This document shows, in pieces, positions 19,993-28,074 of a stretch of 64,000 nucleotides of DNA. Source of the stretch: JAJVID01 sp035714085. GTDB lineage: Bacteria; Acidobacteriota; Blastocatellia; RBC074. Location of the stretch: NCBI GenBank assembly GCA_035714085.1, contig DASTMP010000005.1, forward strand, positions 1 to 64,000, in the 5' to 3' direction. The translations under genes and the position numbers were made by a program. Each line of letters begins with the position of its first letter. Within the stretch, counting starts at the first letter, position 1. The notes under the pieces are model-generated. The model was not told where the DNA came from. It saw nothing but the letters and a program-made list of their open reading frames with translations, and searched no databases.

Positions 19993-20019
19993 ACCGCTTG
20001 CTTACGCGCGCGGCTCTGT
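19993..20019. repeat. Half-copy of REP-like family B
   Basis: ACCGCTTGCTTACGCGCGCG followed by GCTCTGT is one arm of the family B palindrome seen at 48997-49065. It lies in the 35-base gap between the VWA gene stop and the caspase-fold gene start and touches the VWA stop codon. Confidence 0.65.
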
Positions 20020-22352
20020 TAAGCCAATCCCTTACGTTTACGCAAAAACCACTCGGCCCCGGCCAACCCGACAAGCAGGATGAAATTGATCGGCATATCC
20101 CAGAGGTCTTTGCTGACGCGTTCGGAGTTTTTACCTTCGAGCAGCGTGATCTCGTCGAGCAGCTCGTTGGCGTCGCTCAGGGGGAAATACTTTCCGCCGG
20201 TCTCGGCGGAGGTTCGTTTGAGGAGTTCGACGTTTTGCGCGGCGTCGTGGAATTCGCGCGTGCGGTCGGTGATCAAAAAGGTCGATTGCGCCTCGCCGAG
20301 CGTCGCCCCGCCTCGCCGCGCGGTCATCTCGATTTTATACAGCCCGTTTTCATCCGGCGTGAATTCGTTGCGATAATCGGCGCCGGAGCCGTTCTGCGGC
20401 TCGCCGAAATTGATCTTGAGCGGAATCTCGGCCGTCGCTCCCGAGGGCTTTGTGACGCGCGCCACCACCTGCGCGTCGGCGACGACGTTGAATTTCTTGT
20501 CGTTCACCTCGCCGCGCAGGATCACCGTGTCGCCCTTCGTGTATACGTCGCGTTCTGCGGCCACCTCGAACTGCCGTGGCGCGGCGCTGACCAGGTATCG
20601 CAGCAATTGCCGCCAGAATGTTTCGTGCGAATTGTTCTGCGACGGCGTCTCCATGCGCCAACGCCAGGTGTCGTTCGTGGTCAGGGCCATCGAGCGCCCT
20701 CGCCCGTAGCGTTCTTCGACCAGTAGAGGCGTCGTGCGGCTGCGGTCGCCAGTGGCGTTGGCCTCCAGGATGACTGTCGCGCCAGGTTTGGCGCCGGTCA
20801 GCAGTTCGGGAATCGAGATCGGCGGCAGCTCTTCCCAGGCCTTCGCGCTCAATGCGCGGTTTTCGTTGAGCCGGGTCACGGCGTGCGCGCGCCCGCGAGG
20901 GGTCAGCGAGGCTTTGAAATTCGACACGACCTGGGTCTCGTCCCCCTCGACCTGATCGTTGAGATAGAGCGGGGAGAGGTCGGAGATCGGCGTGTTGGCG
21001 TACTTCCCGGCGTCGAACGAGCGAGCGCCGCCCAGCATCAACACGCCCCCGCCGCGACGGGCTGCGAACTGCTCGATGTTTTTCAGTTGGTCGTAAGAAA
21101 AGAAGTTGGCTTCGACGCTGCCGATGACCACGCCCTGATAGGTGAACAACTCTTCGTCAGTCGTGGGGAAGCCGGTCGCCAATTCGCCGCCCGATTCGAC
21201 GCCCTGCCGGTAGAACTTGCCGTCGGCGGAGCGCAGCGATGAGACGAGGATCAGGTTCTTTTCGTTTTTGGCCAGAGCCTTGCGCATGAAACCGTATTCC
21301 CATCGCGGCTCGCCTTCGATGTAAAGGACCTTCGGCCGGTCGTTGGTGACTTCAATGAGCGTGTCCTGGGCGTTGTTTTCGACAGTCATTTCGCCGTCGA
21401 GCGGTTTGACCTCGAATGTGTAGCGATGCGCGCCAGGCGACGACGGCGTAAATTCAACGGTCAGAGTCTCGGCCTCGCCTCCTTTCACGTCGAGCGTCTC
21501 GGTCTTCAACGCGCGCCCGTCTTCGCTGATCGCCACGATGAGCTTGCTGGAGCCGTAGCCGCTCAGTCTCACCAGCGCGTCGGCGATGACCGCCGAGCCG
21601 GCCAGCACTCGGCGAGGAGTCGCTACATGCGACATCTCGGCGTCTTTGAAGCGCGACGGATTGCCGACGCCGACAGTGAAGACGGGAATGTTCTTCGCGC
21701 GCAACTCTCGAAGCTCCGCGCCAAGGTCACGTGAAGTGTTGGCCCCGCCGTCGCTGAGGAGGACAATGGCCGAGAGCGACGACCCGCTCTGATCATTGAC
21801 AGTTTCACGCAAAGCGTTGACGATATCCGTCACCGCCCCTTCGGCCTTCAATTCGCTCGCATTTTTGATCTTCGAGGCGCCGGACGAAAAGCCGTAGAGA
21901 CTGACCTTGAACTTCTCGTCCAGGCCTCGGGCGAATGGATGGTTGCTTGAGAGAATCTCTGTGGCGGCGCTTATACGGCTGCGCCCGTTTTCGTCGTTGA
22001 GCCGCATGCTGCGCGAATCGTCGACGATCACCGCGACCGACGCGCTTTTGGGGATGATCGATGGGACCACGATCACCGGCCGCATGAGCAGAATCAGCAG
22101 TAGCGCCAGCAGCGCGACGCGCAATCCGATCAGGCCAAATTTGGATTTCGAATTGATCCGGTAGCCGGGGCGGATGTAGATGAAATAGACGAGCGACCCG
22201 AGCGCCGCGGCGCCGAGCGCGAGCCATATCCATGAAGGGCGATTTGCGAAACCGAATTGCCCTTTGGCAAAAATCGACCACTTGTGTTTGAAGAAGAACT
22301 GAATGAGTTGATCCATTTGCCACCGTCCCGCTGCCAAAATGATTTGGCCCAT
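20019..22352 (-). CDS. VWA-domain membrane protein with glutamine-amidotransferase-like fold
   Basis: 777 residues. Membrane helices lie at about 43-63 (IWLALGAAALGSLVYFIYI) and 75-95 (LIGLRVALLALLLILLMRP). A VWA domain starts at about 103 (VAVIVDDSRSMRL, a complete DxSxS metal site) and has TDIVNALRE and SAIVLLSDGGANTS. Beta-sandwich stretches follow, then a class I amidotransferase-like Rossmann region with VLYIEGEPRWEYGFMRKAL and GGGVLMLGGARSFDAG; a last helix, INFILLVGLAGAEWFLRKRK, ends the protein. It is the first gene of the MoxR cluster in transcription order. Neither candidate start (22352 or the ATG at 22316, MDQLIQFF) has a strong ribosome binding site; the second is equally plausible. 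Confidence 0.86.
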   Translation of the reverse strand: MGQIILAAGRWQMDQLIQFFFKHKWSIFAKGQFGFANRPSWIWLALGAAALGSLVYFIYIRPGYRINSKSKFGLIGLRVALLALLLILLMRPVIVVPSIIPKSASVAVIVDDSRSMRLNDENGRSRISAATEILSSNHPFARGLDEKFKVSLYGFSSGASKIKNASELKAEGAVTDIVNALRETVNDQSGSSLSAIVLLSDGGANTSRDLGAELRELRAKNIPVFTVGVGNPSRFKDAEMSHVATPRRVLAGSAVIADALVRLSGYGSSKLIVAISEDGRALKTETLDVKGGEAETLTVEFTPSSPGAHRYTFEVKPLDGEMTVENNAQDTLIEVTNDRPKVLYIEGEPRWEYGFMRKALAKNEKNLILVSSLRSADGKFYRQGVESGGELATGFPTTDEELFTYQGVVIGSVEANFFSYDQLKNIEQFAARRGGGVLMLGGARSFDAGKYANTPISDLSPLYLNDQVEGDETQVVSNFKASLTPRGRAHAVTRLNENRALSAKAWEELPPISIPELLTGAKPGATVILEANATGDRSRTTPLLVEERYGRGRSMALTTNDTWRWRMETPSQNNSHETFWRQLLRYLVSAAPRQFEVAAERDVYTKGDTVILRGEVNDKKFNVVADAQVVARVTKPSGATAEIPLKINFGEPQNGSGADYRNEFTPDENGLYKIEMTARRGGATLGEAQSTFLITDRTREFHDAAQNVELLKRTSAETGGKYFPLSDANELLDEITLLEGKNSERVSKDLWDMPINFILLVGLAGAEWFLRKRKGLA

Positions 22353-22535
22353 TTAAACATAATTCGATCTTTGCGCGCCTATTCCTCGGGATACCAAGAT
22401 GTGTGTGTATGTGAACGCTATTATAACCACGCCTTGCGCCATCGTAAAACCAGTTGCGCCGGAGGCTTCTGAAATGATGGAATGTTGATAGCGCGCCGGA
22501 AATATTTGCGACAGATTTGTATGGAGATCCACGTG

Positions 22536-23123
22536 ATGAACACAAACGAGGCCATTTTGATTCCCCCCTGGCAGACGTTGCGGTTCCGTCTCCTGGGACT
22601 TCTCCCGCTCTGTTTCTTCCTGGCCAGGGCGATCCAATATATGATCATCGCAAAGACGCCCGAGCAGATGTTGTGGAGCTGTCACATTTCGAACCTGATG
22701 CTGGCGGCCGGGCTGTTTTTGGGCAATCCCTTTCTGATCCGGGTCGCGGTCTTCTGGCTGATCCTGGGCGTGCCGCCGTGGATCGCGGACATGGTGTGGA
22801 GCAAGATTATCACAGTGGTTTCGTTCTTTTCACACCTGGGCGGGTTAATTGTAGCGATAGTGGCGATTAGGCAGGTGGGCGCGAAGCGAGGCAGCTGGAT
22901 TCCGTCGCTCGTTTACTTCGTGATCCTTCAGCAGATCACGCGGCTCGCGACCGACGCCGGCCCGTACACGAATGTCAACGTCGCTCACTTCGCTTACGGA
23001 CCGATGAAGGATTGGTTTGCGAGCTATTGGACTTACTGGGTGGCGAACACCTCGGCGGTGGCTCTCCTGCTGATCATCATCGAGTTCGCGCTGCTGCGGC
23101 TGTTTCCCACCAAGGCCAAGTAA
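22536..23123 (+). CDS. Multi-pass membrane protein of unknown function
   Basis: 195 residues from the ATG at 22536 (MNTNEAILIPPWQTLRF), chosen because GGAG lies 9 bases upstream; an earlier in-frame ATG at 22482 would add 18 unlikely residues. About six hydrophobic segments are visible, including LLGLLPLCFFLARAI, NLMLAAGLFLG, VAVFWLILGVPPWIAD, FFSHLGGLIVAIVAI and a final AVALLLIIIEFALL. Trp, His and Asn are frequent between helices (ANTSAV, YTNVNVAHFAYG). I do not recognise the family. It reads away from the MoxR cluster and ends directly at a word-repeat hairpin shared with the convergent gene. Confidence 0.75.
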   Translation: MNTNEAILIPPWQTLRFRLLGLLPLCFFLARAIQYMIIAKTPEQMLWSCHISNLMLAAGLFLGNPFLIRVAVFWLILGVPPWIADMVWSKIITVVSFFSHLGGLIVAIVAIRQVGAKRGSWIPSLVYFVILQQITRLATDAGPYTNVNVAHFAYGPMKDWFASYWTYWVANTSAVALLLIIIEFALLRLFPTKAK

Positions 23124-23124
23124 A

Positions 23125-23208
23125 TGGGGAGTAGGGAGTGGGGAATAGGGAATGGGGAGCGGGGATAGGAAAAAATCCCATTCCCCATTCCCCACTCCCT
23201 ACTCCCTA
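23125..23208. repeat. Word-repeat hairpin (GGGGAGTAGGGAGT type) between convergent genes
   Basis: The arms 23125-23156 and 23177-23208 match in 30 of 32 positions around a 20-base loop containing AAAAAA. The left arm starts 2 bases after the stop of the membrane protein. The right arm ends exactly in CTA, which is the TAG stop codon of the gene on the other strand. It probably works as a two-way terminator. Confidence 0.9.
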
Positions 23209-23739
23209 CTTCTTCACCAGTATGGAATAGAGCTTCCATTTGCCATCGATATCTCCCGCGACCAGGATGTATGCGCGTGGCTGCCCGTCGACGCGGGTGC
23301 GGTATCTGCGTAAGACATTGTCGGGCGGGATGCCTGGCAGATCGATCACGCGTTCCGGCGTCTCGTAAATGGCGCGCGCCAGGTTGGTAAGTTCGTCATC
23401 GCTCGCCGTTTTGGCGAGCATTTTAGGCACAGTCGAGTCGATCACAGCGTTCCGTTGGGCGACTGTAGCGGCGTTCTTCTCCTCGATCGCTTTTTTCTCG
23501 GCAAGCTCGCGGCTGACCTGTCGAAACTGATTCTCTGCGGAAACCCTCCGCTCGTCGGCGTTCCTAATCAGGTCTTCAGATACGCTGTAACGGCGAAACA
23601 TCCATCCGGTGAGGATCACCGATCCGGCCAGCAAAAGCGATACGACGATCAAAACCCATTTGAGCAGCGCGCGCTTCTCGGCCTCAATCTGCATCGTCTG
23701 CCGCCGCACCATGTCATATTCTTGTTGGCTGTACATCAT
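23206..23739 (-). CDS. Single-pass membrane protein with periplasmic coiled coil, unknown function
   Basis: 177 residues. The first 25 residues are charged and cytosolic, then one membrane helix (WVLIVVSLLLAGSVILTGW, about 28-46). A helical stretch rich in Glu/Arg/Ala follows (about 55-100), and a small C-terminal domain ends RAYILVAGDIDGKWKLYSILVKK. No family is recognised. The stop codon TAG is part of the repeat arm at 23177-23208, so the repeat may have set the present C-terminus. Upstream lie about 410 bases without a gene. Confidence 0.65.
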   Translation of the reverse strand: MMYSQQEYDMVRRQTMQIEAEKRALLKWVLIVVSLLLAGSVILTGWMFRRYSVSEDLIRNADERRVSAENQFRQVSRELAEKKAIEEKNAATVAQRNAVIDSTVPKMLAKTASDDELTNLARAIYETPERVIDLPGIPPDNVLRRYRTRVDGQPRAYILVAGDIDGKWKLYSILVKK

Positions 23740-24152
23740 GTGTAGTTAAGCCTCAACTATGAGGTGATAATGATTGTGAAGATGAACCCATATTCGACAT
23801 CAGATCCATCTGGGCGCATTATGTAGACCATTACGCTCTATAATCAAGCAAAAGTCGCGCGTCATTTTTCTGAGGCCGACGCCCGCTCTTCGTTTTCGGG
23901 AAATGGCGGGGGGGGCCGCCAGGGGCTCGCAATACCAGGCGCCGCGCCCGTGAAGACAAACGCCAGGACGCCAGGGGCGACGAGAAGCTCTTGATCGCCT
24001 GATTCATCGCAACTGATCGGTTACGCGCACGGTACTATATCAGTGTCACACCGCGGAATTAATTTGCCCGGATTTGAGTGGAAGAATGCGTCCGACCGGA
24101 TATAATTCGTCTCACGCGCAGCATGCGTATCGTTAATCCATAGAGTTCAAGA
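23740..24152. other. Intergenic region between divergent genes
   Basis: No gene is supported in these 413 bases. A G/C-rich block lies at about 23903-23932. A degenerate arm of the family B repeat (GGTTACGCGCACGGTACTAT) is at about 24019-24038. A TATAAT hexamer at 24101 lies 46 bases ahead of the adaptor gene. Promoters of both divergent genes are presumably here. Confidence 0.5.
24074..24106 (+). promoter_or_regulatory. Possible -10 element ahead of the efflux adaptor gene
   Basis: GGATATAAT at 24098-24106 contains a perfect TATAAT, 46 bases before the adaptor ATG. The best upstream match to -35 is TTGAGT at 24074-24079, but the 21-base spacing is too long, so only the -10 is suggestive. 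Confidence 0.3.
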
Positions 24153-25364
24153 ATGGCACAAGCGAAAGATCGATTAGCAATCTTATTTCTGCCTTTACTG
24201 TTTTTGCTGGATGGCTGCGGCGGCAGCGAGGCGCAGGTCGCCGCTTCCAGAGGAAGCGCGGCGAGTTTGCCCGCCAAGCAGGTCAAGCTGGCGAAGTCAG
24301 AAGCCCGTCGGCTGACCCAGACGGTCACGGCGCCCGGAACGCTCGCCGCCGATGAGCAGGCCGCTTTGAGTTTCAAGGTAGCGGGCCGGCTGAGCGAGAT
24401 CAAGGTCGATCTGGGAAGTCAGGCGCGAAAAGGTCAGGTCATCGCCACCCTCGAAACCGCCGATTTTAAAGTGAGGTTGCAGCAAGCCGAGGCCGCGTTG
24501 CAGCAGGCGCGAGTCAGGCTCGGACTTCCTCCAAAAGGCGACGACGATCGCATAGATCCTGAAAACACGTCGGTGGCGCGACAGGCGCGGGCCCTCCTTG
24601 AGGAAGCTAAATCCAACCGCGAAAGGACGGTTCAACTGGTCAATCAAGGCATTCAATCGAAGGCCGAACTCGACCGTGTCGAATCCGCGTTCAAGGTCGC
24701 CGACAGCCGCTATCAGGACGCCATCGAAGAGGTCAGGAACCGCCAAGCTGTGGTCTTGCAGAGGCGTTCGGAACTGGCGATCGCTCAGCAGCAACTCGTC
24801 GATACGACTTTGTACGCCCCCTTTGACGGCGCCGTGCGCGAACGAAGGGCCTCGCTCGGCGAGTATCTGAACGCGGGCGCGCCGGTGGCGACAATCGTCC
24901 GGTTGCATCCTTTGCGGTTGCGAGTCGAGACGCCCGAACGCGAGGCGCATGGGATCAAAGTTGGCCAGTCTGTGCGCGTCGTGGTCGAAGGCGATAATCA
25001 ACAATCTTACTCGGGGCGCGTCGCCAGATTGAGTCCCGCGTTTCAAGAGCAGAGCCGCACCCTGATCATCGAGGCCGAAGTCGATAACCAACAGGGCAGG
25101 CTGCGGCCCGGATCTTTCGCAAAGGCGGAAATTCAAACATCGGTGACTTCGAACGTGGTTATGGTCCCGGCTTCGGCGATCGTGACGTTCGCCGGCATTC
25201 AAAAAGTTTTTTCGGTCAAAGACAATAAGGCCGTTGAAAAAAATGTCGTGGTCGGAAGGCGCGAGGGTGAATGGGTGGCCGTCGAAGGATTGGACGCGGA
25301 CGCGCCAGTCGTTCTGTCTCCGGGAAACCTCGTCTCAGGGCAACCAGTTTTGACGTCTCAGTGA
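24153..25364 (+). CDS. RND/HlyD-type efflux periplasmic adaptor lipoprotein (membrane fusion protein)
   Basis: 403 residues. The signal ends in a lipobox, FLLDGC, with the lipid-attachment Cys at residue 22. The rest has the adaptor order: a first beta/lipoyl half (AALSFKVAGRLSEIKVDLGSQ ... KGQVIATLETADFKVRLQQAEA begins the hairpin), a helical hairpin of about 85 residues, the second lipoyl half (LYAPFDGAVRERRASLGEYLNAG), a beta-barrel (QSVRVVVEGDNQQSYSGRV) and a membrane-proximal part (VVMVPASAIVTFAGIQKVF). Such proteins bridge an inner-membrane RND pump to an outer-membrane channel. No pump or TolC-like gene follows; the next gene is an epimerase, so the partner must be elsewhere. The ATG has no good Shine-Dalgarno. 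Confidence 0.9.
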   Translation: MAQAKDRLAILFLPLLFLLDGCGGSEAQVAASRGSAASLPAKQVKLAKSEARRLTQTVTAPGTLAADEQAALSFKVAGRLSEIKVDLGSQARKGQVIATLETADFKVRLQQAEAALQQARVRLGLPPKGDDDRIDPENTSVARQARALLEEAKSNRERTVQLVNQGIQSKAELDRVESAFKVADSRYQDAIEEVRNRQAVVLQRRSELAIAQQQLVDTTLYAPFDGAVRERRASLGEYLNAGAPVATIVRLHPLRLRVETPEREAHGIKVGQSVRVVVEGDNQQSYSGRVARLSPAFQEQSRTLIIEAEVDNQQGRLRPGSFAKAEIQTSVTSNVVMVPASAIVTFAGIQKVFSVKDNKAVEKNVVVGRREGEWVAVEGLDADAPVVLSPGNLVSGQPVLTSQ

Positions 25365-25457
25365 GAACCGCCGAAAAATCTCTATTGAAAAAGCATCGAA
25401 ACCGAAATATCGTTCACCCAACCTTCCTCTATGAAACTCCCTTACGACGAATAAAAA

Positions 25458-26579
25458 ATGACCAAACATAATATTTTAGTCACCGGCGGGGCCGGTTTTA
25501 TCGGATCGCATTTGGTCGACGCGCTCGTCTCGCTCGGGCATGGCGTGCGAATCCTGGACGTGATCGCGCCACAGGTTCACGTCACCGGCGAACCGCGATA
25601 TCTAAACCCGGGGGCCGAATTCATTCGCGGTGACGTGTGCGACCCCGCCGCGCTCGAGAAAGCCCTTAATGGCGTTGATGTCGTTTATCACCAGGCGGCC
25701 GAGGTCGGCGTCGGCCAGTCGATGTATGAAATTCAGAGGTACGTGAGGGCGAATGATCTGGGCACGGCCGCTCTGCTCGAAGCCGTGATTGAGCGCAGAT
25801 CGCACATCCGCAAGCTGATCGTCGCTTCGTCAATGTCGATTTACGGTGAAGGGTCTTATCGCAACGCCGACGACGAAATCGTATACCCGACGATTCGCCC
25901 GGCGAGTCAGTTGATCGAACGGCGATGGGAATTGATATGCCCGCGAACCGGCTCCGTCTTGACGCCGATCGGGACCGGCGAAGAGAAACCGCTGTTTCCG
26001 ACGTCGGTCTACGCCGTCACCAAGCAGGATCAGGAGCAGTTCTGCCTGGTCGTCGGGCGGGCTTACGGCATACCGACGGTCGCGCTGCGTTATTTCAATG
26101 TTTACGGGACGCGCCAGGCGCTGTCGAACCCCTACACCGGCGTCTGCGCCATCTTCTCTTCGCGGCTGTTGAACGACCAGAAGCCGATGGTCTTCGAAGA
26201 CGGCGAGCAGACGCGCGATTTCGTCCACGTCAGCGACATCGTTCAAGCCAACCTGCTGGCGCTCGAAACCGGCCGCGCCGATTACCAAGCCGTCAACGTC
26301 GGCACGGGCAAAGCGACCTCGGTCAAACAAGTGATGATAATGTTGGCCGAAGGGCTGGGCAAAGAGATCGATCCGGAGATCACGGGCAAATATCGCGAAG
26401 GCGACATTCGTCACTGCGTGGCCGATATCTCTCTCGCGCGCGCGCTGCTCGGTTACGAGCCGAAGGTTTCGCTCGATCAGGGCATACCCGAACTGCTCGA
26501 ATGGGTAAGGCGACAGGAAGCGAGCGACAATTTGGCCCTGGCGACCGCAGAACTGGAAAGTCTTCGCCTGGTTAAGTGA
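25458..26579 (+). CDS. NAD-dependent epimerase/dehydratase (extended SDR, UDP-sugar epimerase-like)
   Basis: 373 residues. The Rossmann motif GGAGFIGSH is at residues 10-18. The catalytic Tyr-Lys pair is Y185 and K189 in VYAVTKQDQEQF, with the preceding Ser strand VASSMSIYGEG. Substrate-side motifs ALRYFNVYGTRQALSNPYTG and RDFVHVSDIVQANLLALE match extended SDR nucleotide-sugar epimerases. An inserted loop of about 35 residues (ERRWELICPRTGSVLTPIG) lies just before the YxxxK motif and is longer than in GalE. It probably changes the sugar of a nucleotide sugar for surface polysaccharide. Two YdcF-like genes follow within 90 bases on the same strand, which suggests an envelope-glycan operon. Confidence 0.9.
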   Translation: MTKHNILVTGGAGFIGSHLVDALVSLGHGVRILDVIAPQVHVTGEPRYLNPGAEFIRGDVCDPAALEKALNGVDVVYHQAAEVGVGQSMYEIQRYVRANDLGTAALLEAVIERRSHIRKLIVASSMSIYGEGSYRNADDEIVYPTIRPASQLIERRWELICPRTGSVLTPIGTGEEKPLFPTSVYAVTKQDQEQFCLVVGRAYGIPTVALRYFNVYGTRQALSNPYTGVCAIFSSRLLNDQKPMVFEDGEQTRDFVHVSDIVQANLLALETGRADYQAVNVGTGKATSVKQVMIMLAEGLGKEIDPEITGKYREGDIRHCVADISLARALLGYEPKVSLDQGIPELLEWVRRQEASDNLALATAELESLRLVK

Positions 26580-26668
26580 TCATCTCGCGGCGCTGATCCG
26601 GCGCGTCTTCCCGTACACGCGATTGCCATCCGCTCAAGAAGATGGAAGATGGAAGAGAGTTATAAGAG

Positions 26669-27310
26669 ATGAGAATGAGCGGCGCTCTTCAAGTCTTGAA
26701 TCATTTCAGGCGTTCAAAGCGGGCGAGGTGGTTGTTTATTGTTTTCGCCTGCCTGCCGGGCGTTTACTTCCTGACGCCCGTTTTGCTCAACGAGGCGGCG
26801 GAGGGGCTGATTCGAAAAGACGGTCTTGTCAAGGCCGATGTGATTGTCGCGCTCGCCGGGGACTATCGCTGCAACCGCGAGAAGAGAGCCGCCGAGCTTT
26901 ATCATGAAGGATGGGCGGACAACGTCGTCGTCAGCGGGATGAGTTACGCCTGGGGCCTTCACACGGGCGAGGCCGCGCGGAGGTACGTGATGAGCCTGGG
27001 CGTGCCCGAGGAGAAGATCTCGATGATCAGCGAAACCCTGAACACTCGCGCGGAAGCCAGGGCGCTGGATGAGTTGATGCGCGAACGCGGATGGAATTCG
27101 GCGATCATCGTCACCTCGGCGTTTCATTCGCGGAGGGCGATGTACACGGTCGAGAGGGCGGCGCCAGGCCGGACTTTTTATTCGTCGCCCGTGCCGACTG
27201 GCTCCCCAGAATGGACGCCTCGCGCCTGGTGGTCGCGGCGGGAAGACGTCTATGTGACCGTGCGCGAATTCACTTCGTGGGCGAACACACTGGTGGGTGG
27301 GTGGCAATGA
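26669..27310 (+). CDS. YdcF/DUF218 family membrane-anchored protein
   Basis: 213 residues. One N-terminal membrane helix (RWLFIVFACLPGVYFLTPVLL, about 20-40) precedes a DUF218 domain: ADVIVALAGDYRCNREKRAAELYHEG, VVVSGMSYAWG, GVPEEKISMISETLNTRAEARAL, and the strand SAIIVTSAFHSRRAMYT, which has the conserved S-x-x-H-x-R-R. YdcF/SanA proteins are thought to act in envelope or polysaccharide metabolism; the reaction is not settled. The TGA overlaps the ATG of the next gene (ATGA), so the two YdcF-like genes are translationally coupled. Confidence 0.88.
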   Translation: MRMSGALQVLNHFRRSKRARWLFIVFACLPGVYFLTPVLLNEAAEGLIRKDGLVKADVIVALAGDYRCNREKRAAELYHEGWADNVVVSGMSYAWGLHTGEAARRYVMSLGVPEEKISMISETLNTRAEARALDELMRERGWNSAIIVTSAFHSRRAMYTVERAAPGRTFYSSPVPTGSPEWTPRAWWSRREDVYVTVREFTSWANTLVGGWQ

Positions 27311-27921
27311 TGAATCTGAGAAGAAGATGGGCGCTTCGTGTGTTGATTTCGCTGGGTCTCCTGGCGGCTGTTTGCGTCGCGCTCTTCTTCGCTTTGCCGG
27401 CCTTGCTGATCGCGCCGGCGACCGTGGCGAAATCTGATGTCATAGTGCACGGCGCGATCTCCAAGCATTCGGCGGCGGATAAATACGTCATTGATTTATA
27501 CCGGCGGGGAATGGCTCGCAAGATCCTCTGCGTCAGTTCGCAGGTCTCCCAGGAACTCTATCCGAGCGATTACGTGCGAGAGAGCCTGATCTCTCAGGGC
27601 GTGCCCGCCGAGGATGTCATCTCGCTGCGGATGCCGATCGAGCCCTGCGACGGAGCGTATTTGGCGAAGCTCGTGGAGTTCGTAAAGGCCAACGGGTGGA
27701 AGAGCGCTCTGTATGTTACGAACCCAGAAGACAGCCGCTACTCCGACAACCTGGCTCGCAGAATTTTTGAAAAAGAGGGCGTCGCGCTCAGCGTGAGCTA
27801 CTCGCCGGAAGACAGGGAGGAGCTGACCCGGAACTGGTGGCGCACGCATTGGAAAACGCAGCGAATGGTCGGAGAGGCGATGATCATCGCCCTCGATCGG
27901 TTTTACTCCCAATGCCGCTGA
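27307..27921 (+). CDS. Second YdcF/DUF218-like membrane-anchored protein, diverged
   Basis: 204 residues from the ATG at 27307, which overlaps the preceding stop (ATGA). An earlier in-frame start at 27091 lies inside the other gene and is rejected. The layout matches its neighbour: a membrane helix (VLISLGLLAAVCVALFFALPALL), then SDVIVHGAISKHSAADKYVIDLYRRG, CVSSQVSQELY, GVPAEDVISLRMP, and WKSALYVTNPEDSRYSDNLAR. The residues that follow the last strand in typical DUF218 proteins (S-x-x-H-x-R-R) are here NPEDSRYSDN, so the active-site His is missing. It looks like a tandem paralogue that has lost or changed activity. Confidence 0.75.
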   Translation: MMNLRRRWALRVLISLGLLAAVCVALFFALPALLIAPATVAKSDVIVHGAISKHSAADKYVIDLYRRGMARKILCVSSQVSQELYPSDYVRESLISQGVPAEDVISLRMPIEPCDGAYLAKLVEFVKANGWKSALYVTNPEDSRYSDNLARRIFEKEGVALSVSYSPEDREELTRNWWRTHWKTQRMVGEAMIIALDRFYSQCR

Positions 27922-28074
27922 CCTGATAACGAAAAGTTCGGACCCAACCTTCGACAGTTCGTCAGGGCGAATTCTCCGCCGCGCCCGCTGGGCTAATGAG
28001 CAAATTGGTTCGCGGCTTGGCTAGTGATAAGCTATCGCGGCCAATAGGCGAATAACCCGTTTCTGGAGACATCT

